Shown in pieces: positions 59,506-64,000 of a DNA stretch of 64,000 nucleotides. This DNA comes from Actinophytocola sp044466355. GTDB taxonomy: Bacteria; Actinomycetota; Actinomycetes; Mycobacteriales; Pseudonocardiaceae. The stretch is from positions 124,001-188,000 of the forward strand of contig NZ_JBITMQ010000016.1 in assembly GCF_044466355.1 (NCBI RefSeq), given 5' to 3'. Below the pieces are notes generated by a model. The model saw only the letters and a program-made list of their open reading frames with translations. It was not told where the DNA came from and did not search any database. Positions within the stretch are counted from its first letter, which is position 1. Each line of letters starts with the position of its first letter. The position numbers and the translations under genes are program-made.

Positions 59506-61785
59506 ATGACGCTGCGCCCGGTGGTGGTCACCGGTGTCGGGGTGATCTGCGCGGTCGGCCGGGACCCGGAGGAGTTCTGGCGGAGGCTGACCGCGGGCGA
59601 AGGTGGTGTCTCGGTCGTCGCCGACGACCGGTTCGCGGCCTTCGGCGAAGCCCGGTACGCCGGCCAGGTCCCCGACGAGTGGATCGACAGCCAGCTGCCC
59701 GGCGGTGACGCCGGGCTGGACCGGACCGCTCGGCTCGCGCTGGTCGCCGCCCGGCAGGCGGTCGGCCAGGCCGGGCTGACCGACCCGGACGGGGACCGCT
59801 ACGGCCTGGTGCTCGGCAAGTGCCAGGCGACCCCGGCCCCGAACGGCGGCTATCAGCCCATGCACGCCACCGCGGACGTCGTCGCGGCGCGGCTGGGCAT
59901 GCGGGGGCCGCGCATCCTGGTGTCCACGGCCTGCGCCGCGGGCGGCAACGCCGTCGGCCTGGCCAAGGACAAGATCCTGACCGGCGAGGCCGACGTCGTC
60001 CTCGCGGGCGGCGTGGACCCGCTGTTGTTCGGCACCTACGCCGGGTTCGCCGGGCTGCAGGCGCTGGCGTCCGGCCCGTGCGCGCCCTACAGCCGCTCCG
60101 ACGGGCTCAACCTCGGTGAGGGCGCGGCGTTCCTCGTCGTGGAGGCCCTGGAATCGGCACTGGCTCGCGGCGCGACACCGCTGGCCGAGGTCGCCGGGTA
60201 CGGGTTGTCCGCCGACGCCTACCACGCCACCGCGCCCGACCCGACCGGCCGCGGCGGTGTCTCCGCGGTGCGCAGGGCGCTCGCCGACGCCGGGCTCGAC
60301 ATCACCGACGTGGACTACGTCAACGGGCACGGCACCGGCACGCCGGCCAACGACGCCATGGAGAAGAAGGTCATGCGCGCGGTCTTCGGCGACCGTGCGC
60401 CGGGCGTGCCGACCAGCAGCATCAAGAGCTTCATCGGGCACACCCTCGGCGCGGCGGGCGCCGTGGAGGCGGTGGCCGCCGTGCTGGCGCTGCGCACCGC
60501 GACCGCACCGCCGACCATCGGCTTCACCGACGAGGCGATCGCCGAGTCCACATTGGACTTCGTGCCGAACACCGCCCGGCCGCTGCCGATGGACGTGGTG
60601 GTGTCCAACAACTACGCGTTCGGTGGCAACAACGCCTCCCTGGTGCTGCGCACACCGCGCTCGCCGCGTGAACACCCTGGCCCGTTCGAGGCGACCCTGC
60701 CCGAGGCGGACGTCGTGGTCACCGGCCTCGGTCCGGTGCTGGGACTCGGGGTCGGCATCGCGGAGGTCGCCGACGCGGTGGCCACCGGCCGCACCGCCGT
60801 CGGCGCGGCGCCGTCGCTGGACGGCCGCACCTTCGCACCGCGGTCGCTGTGGCGGCACATGAACAACCTGTCCAGGATGGCCATCGCCGCTTCCCGGCTG
60901 GCCTGGGAGGACGCCGGGCTGAAGCTGACCCGTGCCGAGTCCGAACAGGTCGGCGTCATCTTCGCCACCGCGGCGGGCTCGCAGGAGAGCACCGACGGGT
61001 TCGACGAGAGCGTGCTGGCCAACCCGAACAAGCCCGCCGTGCTGAGCTTCTCCAACGTGGTGCTCAACGCCACCGGCGGCGCGGTCTGCCAGACGCTGGG
61101 TCTGCGCGGCCCGACGACGACGATCTGCAACGGCGGCGCGTCGGCGTCCATCGCGCTGGACTGCGCGGTGGAGACCATCCGGGCTGGCAAGGCGGACGTC
61201 GTCCTGGTCGTGGCCGCCGACGAGGCGCCGCGCGGCGCGGACGGTGGCATCGCGGTGCCCTACGACAAGAACTCGTCCGCCGCGGCCGGGGCGTCCGGCG
61301 CGGTGGCCATCGTGGTGGAGTCCGCCGCACACGCGCGGGCCCGCGACGCCCGCCCGTACGCGCGGGTGCTGGACAGCGCGCACGTCGGCGCGGGTGGCGG
61401 CGACGAACGCGCCCTGGTCGACCGGTCGCTGGCCGCCGTGCCCACCGACGGCGTCGCGCTGGTCGTCGGCGCGGCGACCGGCGGCCCCGGTGACGCGGTG
61501 GAGGCCGGCGCCGTCCTCGACGCCGTCCCCGGTGGGCAGCTCACCGCGACCACGGGCCTGACCGGCGACGCCCGGTCGGTGACCGGTGCGCTCAACCTGG
61601 CGCTGGCCGCGCTCGCGCTGCGGGACGGCACCGCGCCCGCGCTGCCCGCGCTGTCCACACCGCACACGGGCGGCGTCGACGCGTACGTGACCAAGCCCGA
61701 CCTGTCCGGCCCGGTCGGCCGCGCGCTGGTGCTGTCGGCCGCGCCCGGCTCGGTGCGGGGCGCCGTCGTCCTGGGCGCGGTATGA
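59506..61785 (+). CDS. fused ketosynthase and chain-length-factor-like protein
   Basis: A 759-residue protein with two ketosynthase domains. Domain 1 (residues 1-385) is intact: Cys143 (VSTACAAGG), His275 (VNGHGTGTP) and His312 (GHTLGAAGA). Domain 2 (about 400-759) keeps the fold, but as I align it the active-site Cys is Gly544 (ICNGGASAS), and both histidine motifs are lost (VVGAATGGP, LTGDARSVTGA). That is the pattern of a KS-alpha with its KS-beta/CLF, normally two separate proteins. ATG 59506 follows GGAGGAG. The stop overlaps the nitroreductase start. Confidence 0.9.
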   Translation: MTLRPVVVTGVGVICAVGRDPEEFWRRLTAGEGGVSVVADDRFAAFGEARYAGQVPDEWIDSQLPGGDAGLDRTARLALVAARQAVGQAGLTDPDGDRYGLVLGKCQATPAPNGGYQPMHATADVVAARLGMRGPRILVSTACAAGGNAVGLAKDKILTGEADVVLAGGVDPLLFGTYAGFAGLQALASGPCAPYSRSDGLNLGEGAAFLVVEALESALARGATPLAEVAGYGLSADAYHATAPDPTGRGGVSAVRRALADAGLDITDVDYVNGHGTGTPANDAMEKKVMRAVFGDRAPGVPTSSIKSFIGHTLGAAGAVEAVAAVLALRTATAPPTIGFTDEAIAESTLDFVPNTARPLPMDVVVSNNYAFGGNNASLVLRTPRSPREHPGPFEATLPEADVVVTGLGPVLGLGVGIAEVADAVATGRTAVGAAPSLDGRTFAPRSLWRHMNNLSRMAIAASRLAWEDAGLKLTRAESEQVGVIFATAAGSQESTDGFDESVLANPNKPAVLSFSNVVLNATGGAVCQTLGLRGPTTTICNGGASASIALDCAVETIRAGKADVVLVVAADEAPRGADGGIAVPYDKNSSAAAGASGAVAIVVESAAHARARDARPYARVLDSAHVGAGGGDERALVDRSLAAVPTDGVALVVGAATGGPGDAVEAGAVLDAVPGGQLTATTGLTGDARSVTGALNLALAALALRDGTAPALPALSTPHTGGVDAYVTKPDLSGPVGRALVLSAAPGSVRGAVVLGAV

Positions 61786-62528
61786 CCACCTTCGACACGC
61801 CGTTCGACACCGCCGAGACCGACCGGCTGCTCACCACCACCCGGTCGGTCCGGCGCAGGCTCGACCTGACTCGGCCGGTGCCGAAGGCGGTCATCGAGGA
61901 GGCCCTCGAGATCGCCGTGCAGGCACCCACCGCCAACGACCAGCAGAACTGGCGCTGGCTCGTGGTCACCGAGCAGGACGTGAAGGACCAGCTGGCGGAG
62001 CTGTTCGACATCTCCTGGCAGTTCCACCAGAAAGAGGTGTGGACGGGCGCGGGGCGACGACGCAACGTGCCGCAGGCCCGCAGGAACAACGCGTCGGCCG
62101 CCGCGCTGGCCGAAAGCATCGCCAAGGTGCCGGTGCTGGTGATCCCGTGCGTGCTCGGCAGGCCGCCGGACATCGGCGCGATCGACGCCCAGTGGGGCGC
62201 CGACCCCCGCGTTCGCACCGGCCGGGCCGAGCACGGCGAGGCGGTCGAGGGCGTCCGCATCGGCGCGATGCGCGCCAGCAACTTCTACGGGTCGATCTTC
62301 CCCGCCATCTGGTCGTTCCAGCTGGCTCTCCGCAGCCGCGGCCTCGGCAGCACGATCTCGTGCATGCACCTGCCGTTCGAGCGCCAGGTCGGGAACCTGC
62401 TGGGCATCCCTGCCGGGGTGACGCAGATCTGCATGGTGCCGGTGGCCTACACCGTCGGCACCGACTTCCGCCCGGCCAAGCGGCACGCCGCCCGGGAACG
62501 CACGTGTTGGGAGAGGTGGCACGCATGA
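61782..62528 (+). CDS. nitroreductase-family flavoprotein
   Basis: A 248-residue FMN enzyme. TTTRSVRRRLDLTRPVPKAVIEEALEIAVQAPTANDQQNWRWLVV is the classical N-terminal FMN-binding region; the C-terminal AIWSFQLALRSRGLGSTISCMHLPFERQVGNLLGIP completes the fold. In biosynthetic clusters such enzymes oxidise or reduce conjugated systems. It overlaps both neighbours (ATGA), so it is produced with the KS-CLF and the next flavoprotein. Confidence 0.88.
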   Translation: MTTFDTPFDTAETDRLLTTTRSVRRRLDLTRPVPKAVIEEALEIAVQAPTANDQQNWRWLVVTEQDVKDQLAELFDISWQFHQKEVWTGAGRRRNVPQARRNNASAAALAESIAKVPVLVIPCVLGRPPDIGAIDAQWGADPRVRTGRAEHGEAVEGVRIGAMRASNFYGSIFPAIWSFQLALRSRGLGSTISCMHLPFERQVGNLLGIPAGVTQICMVPVAYTVGTDFRPAKRHAARERTCWERWHA

Positions 62529-63799
62529 GCGGAGCTTGCGGACCGAATCATCGATCGCAGACATCCGGTGTCGACGTCGTGGTGGTCGGCGGGGGAATCG
62601 CGGGAGCGTCCGCCGCCGCGTACCTGTCCGCCAACGGCATGTCCGTCGTAATGCTGGAGAAGCAGGAGCACTACGCCGACATCGTCCGCGGCGAGTGGAT
62701 CGCGCCGTGGGGGTTGCGCGAGGCGCAGGTCCTCGGCGTGGAGGACGCCTTCGGCGTCGGCGGCGCCTGGGAGATCCGCGAGTGGACCCAGTGGGACGAG
62801 ACCGTCGACCCCGCCGAGGCCGAGACCGTGGACATGACCCGGTTCGTGCCCGGCGTCGGCGGGCCGATGTCGTTCCCGCACCACACGGTGTGCGAGCTGA
62901 TGGCCGAACAGGCGGCCGCGAACGGCGCGACCGTGGTGATGGGCGCCCAGCGCACCCACGTCACGAAGGGCGTCGCCCCGGTCGTCACGTACACGAAGGA
63001 CGGCGAAGCCCACGAGCTGCGGCCGCGGTTCGTCATCGGGGCCACCGGGCGCGGTTGCACCATCGGCCGCCAGATCGGCGTGTCGATGGCCACCTCGGTC
63101 CACCACTGGGGTGGCGGCGTGCGGGTGTCCGGACTGGACGACTGGCCCATGGACGTCCAGGCGATGGGCACCGAGGACGACAAGATGTTCATGGTGTTCC
63201 CGCAGGGCGACGGCCACGCCCGGCTGTACATCAACTTCCCCACCGAGAACAAGGACCGCTACCGGGGCCAGGAGGGCCTCACCCGGTTCATCGCCGACTT
63301 CGAGCTGGCGTCCCTGCCCGACCGGGGCAAGTCCGTGTACGCCGCCGCCGTGCCGGTCGGCCCGCTCAAGGTGTGGCCGTCGGTGGCGATGTTCCCCGAG
63401 CAGCCGATCGTCACCGACGGGGTGGCACTGGTCGGCGACGAGGCGGGCAACGCGGACACGGTGCTCGGCACCGGTCTGTCGTGCAGTCTGCGTGACACCC
63501 GCACGGTGTGCGACATCCTGCTCGGCGGCGACGACTGGTCGCCCGCCGCGTTCGAGCCCTACCTCGACGAGCGCAGGTTCCGGATGCATCGGCTGCACTT
63601 CGGCGCGGGCATCATCGCCAAGCTGCACTGCGAGTTCGGACCGGACGCCGCCGAGCGACGCCGCAAGGCACGGGTGCTGATGGCGGACAACTTCGCCGCC
63701 CAGGTCACCGGCCTGCTCAACATGGTGCCCCCGGAAGAGGTGCCGGACTTCGGCTTCAGTGAGTTCTTCGCAGAGCGTTTGTTCAGGGAGACAGTGTGA
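62525..63799 (+). CDS. FAD-dependent oxidoreductase (monooxygenase/halogenase-like fold)
   Basis: A 424-residue flavoprotein. The FAD motif is VVVGGGIAGASAAAYLSANGMSVVMLEK near residue 20; the second motif GDEAGNADTVLGTGLSCSLRDTR binds the ribityl chain. The overall pattern resembles geranylgeranyl-reductase-like and tailoring monooxygenases; no WxWxIP halogenase motif is seen. It probably oxidises the polyene or a precursor. It overlaps the nitroreductase stop and the hydrolase start. Confidence 0.85.
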   Translation: MSGACGPNHRSQTSGVDVVVVGGGIAGASAAAYLSANGMSVVMLEKQEHYADIVRGEWIAPWGLREAQVLGVEDAFGVGGAWEIREWTQWDETVDPAEAETVDMTRFVPGVGGPMSFPHHTVCELMAEQAAANGATVVMGAQRTHVTKGVAPVVTYTKDGEAHELRPRFVIGATGRGCTIGRQIGVSMATSVHHWGGGVRVSGLDDWPMDVQAMGTEDDKMFMVFPQGDGHARLYINFPTENKDRYRGQEGLTRFIADFELASLPDRGKSVYAAAVPVGPLKVWPSVAMFPEQPIVTDGVALVGDEAGNADTVLGTGLSCSLRDTRTVCDILLGGDDWSPAAFEPYLDERRFRMHRLHFGAGIIAKLHCEFGPDAAERRRKARVLMADNFAAQVTGLLNMVPPEEVPDFGFSEFFAERLFRETV

Positions 63800-64000
63800 C
63801 CACAAAGGACAGTCTGCTCACCGATGTCGCGTCGGTGAACAACGTCGAGATCGCCTACGTCGACAGGGGCGAGGGTGACCCGGTGGTGCTGTTGCACGGG
63901 TTCCCGGACTCGCACTACCTGTGGCGACACCAGATCGACCCGCTGGTGGACGCCGGTTTCCGGGTGATCGCACCGGATCTGCGTGGCTTCGGCGGGTCGA
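63796..64000 (+). CDS. alpha/beta hydrolase (epoxide-hydrolase-like), N-terminal part
   Basis: The first 68 codons of a gene running off the window. GTG 63796 overlaps the preceding stop. VNNVEIAYVDRGEGDPVVLLHGFPDSHYLWRHQIDPLVDAGFRVIAPDLRGFGGS contains the oxyanion HGFP motif of epoxide hydrolases and dehalogenases. Following two flavin oxygenase-like genes, an epoxide-opening role is plausible. The catalytic residues lie outside the window. Confidence 0.85.
   Translation, partial: MTTKDSLLTDVASVNNVEIAYVDRGEGDPVVLLHGFPDSHYLWRHQIDPLVDAGFRVIAPDLRGFGGS

Noticed and set aside
61782..63799. Flavin-dependent halogenase in the PKS operon
   Set aside because: The FAD protein at 62525 lacks a WxWxIP motif and the 61782 protein is nitroreductase-type. 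No halogenase can be supported.
1..64000. CRISPR arrays, tRNA or rRNA genes, integrase-type attachment sites, transposases
   Set aside because: No regularly spaced repeats, no cloverleaf-like tRNA sequence, and no recombinase or transposase reading frame were recognised anywhere in the window.

Overview
The window is high-GC DNA with many GTG and TTG starts, ATGA/GTGA stop-start overlaps, ECF sigma factors, TetR, AfsR and large LuxR regulators. It looks like an actinomycete chromosome. A Pseudonocardiaceae-type antibiotic producer is my best guess; the genus is an inference, not shown by the sequence.

Region 1 (1-4767): a TetR tail, a DGPF/YCII protein paired with an ECF42-type sigma factor, and a TetR regulator with a coupled ABC-2 exporter. 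Region 2 (about 4790-17000) is dominated by ion and redox balance. It holds a CPA1 Na+/H+ antiporter, a KtrAB K+ system, a second ABC-2 exporter, an orphan response regulator without its phosphorylation site, a CBS protein with an NhaD/ArsB-type antiporter, and the PntAA-PntAB-PntB transhydrogenase. The two antiporter units are preceded by copies of the same probable structured leader RNA. Region 3 (17-29 kb): a large LuxR regulator, two subtilisin-family proteases (one secreted, one without a signal peptide), a LasA-like M23 peptidase with an SH3-like tail, and an iodotyrosine-deiodinase-like flavoprotein.

Region 4 (29-33.3 kb) is a rearranged urease locus. ureG and ureD are divergent from ureABC, ureE and ureF are not seen, ureA appears frameshifted near its start, and the UreC flap cysteine is alanine. 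Region 5 (33.3-43.6 kb): a DUF981 membrane protein, a lipoprotein, an ECF sigma factor, a decayed universal-stress gene, a complete Mrp (MnhA-G) Na+/H+ antiporter operon, an SPFH protein and a universal stress protein. With regions 2 and 4 this suggests investment in Na+, K+ and pH homeostasis.

Region 6 (44.2 kb to the end) is a biosynthetic gene cluster cut off by the window edge. A LuxR regulator is followed by a full set of deoxysugar enzymes: 3-C-methyltransferase, 4-ketoreductase, 5-epimerase, 2,3-dehydratase and 3-aminotransferase. This is the EvaA-E set, which predicts a vancosamine or 4-epi-vancosamine-type sugar. A glycosyltransferase, an AfsR-like regulator and a flavin monooxygenase follow. 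Then comes a tightly coupled operon: ketoreductase, ACP, FabZ-like dehydratase, GcvT-fold protein, a single protein fusing an active ketosynthase to a degenerate chain-length-factor-like ketosynthase, nitroreductase, FAD oxidoreductase and alpha/beta hydrolase. I infer a reducing type II polyketide (polyene-like) decorated with a branched amino sugar. The fused KS-CLF, the GcvT-fold partner and a 118-bp inverted-repeat element between them are the most unusual parts of the window.
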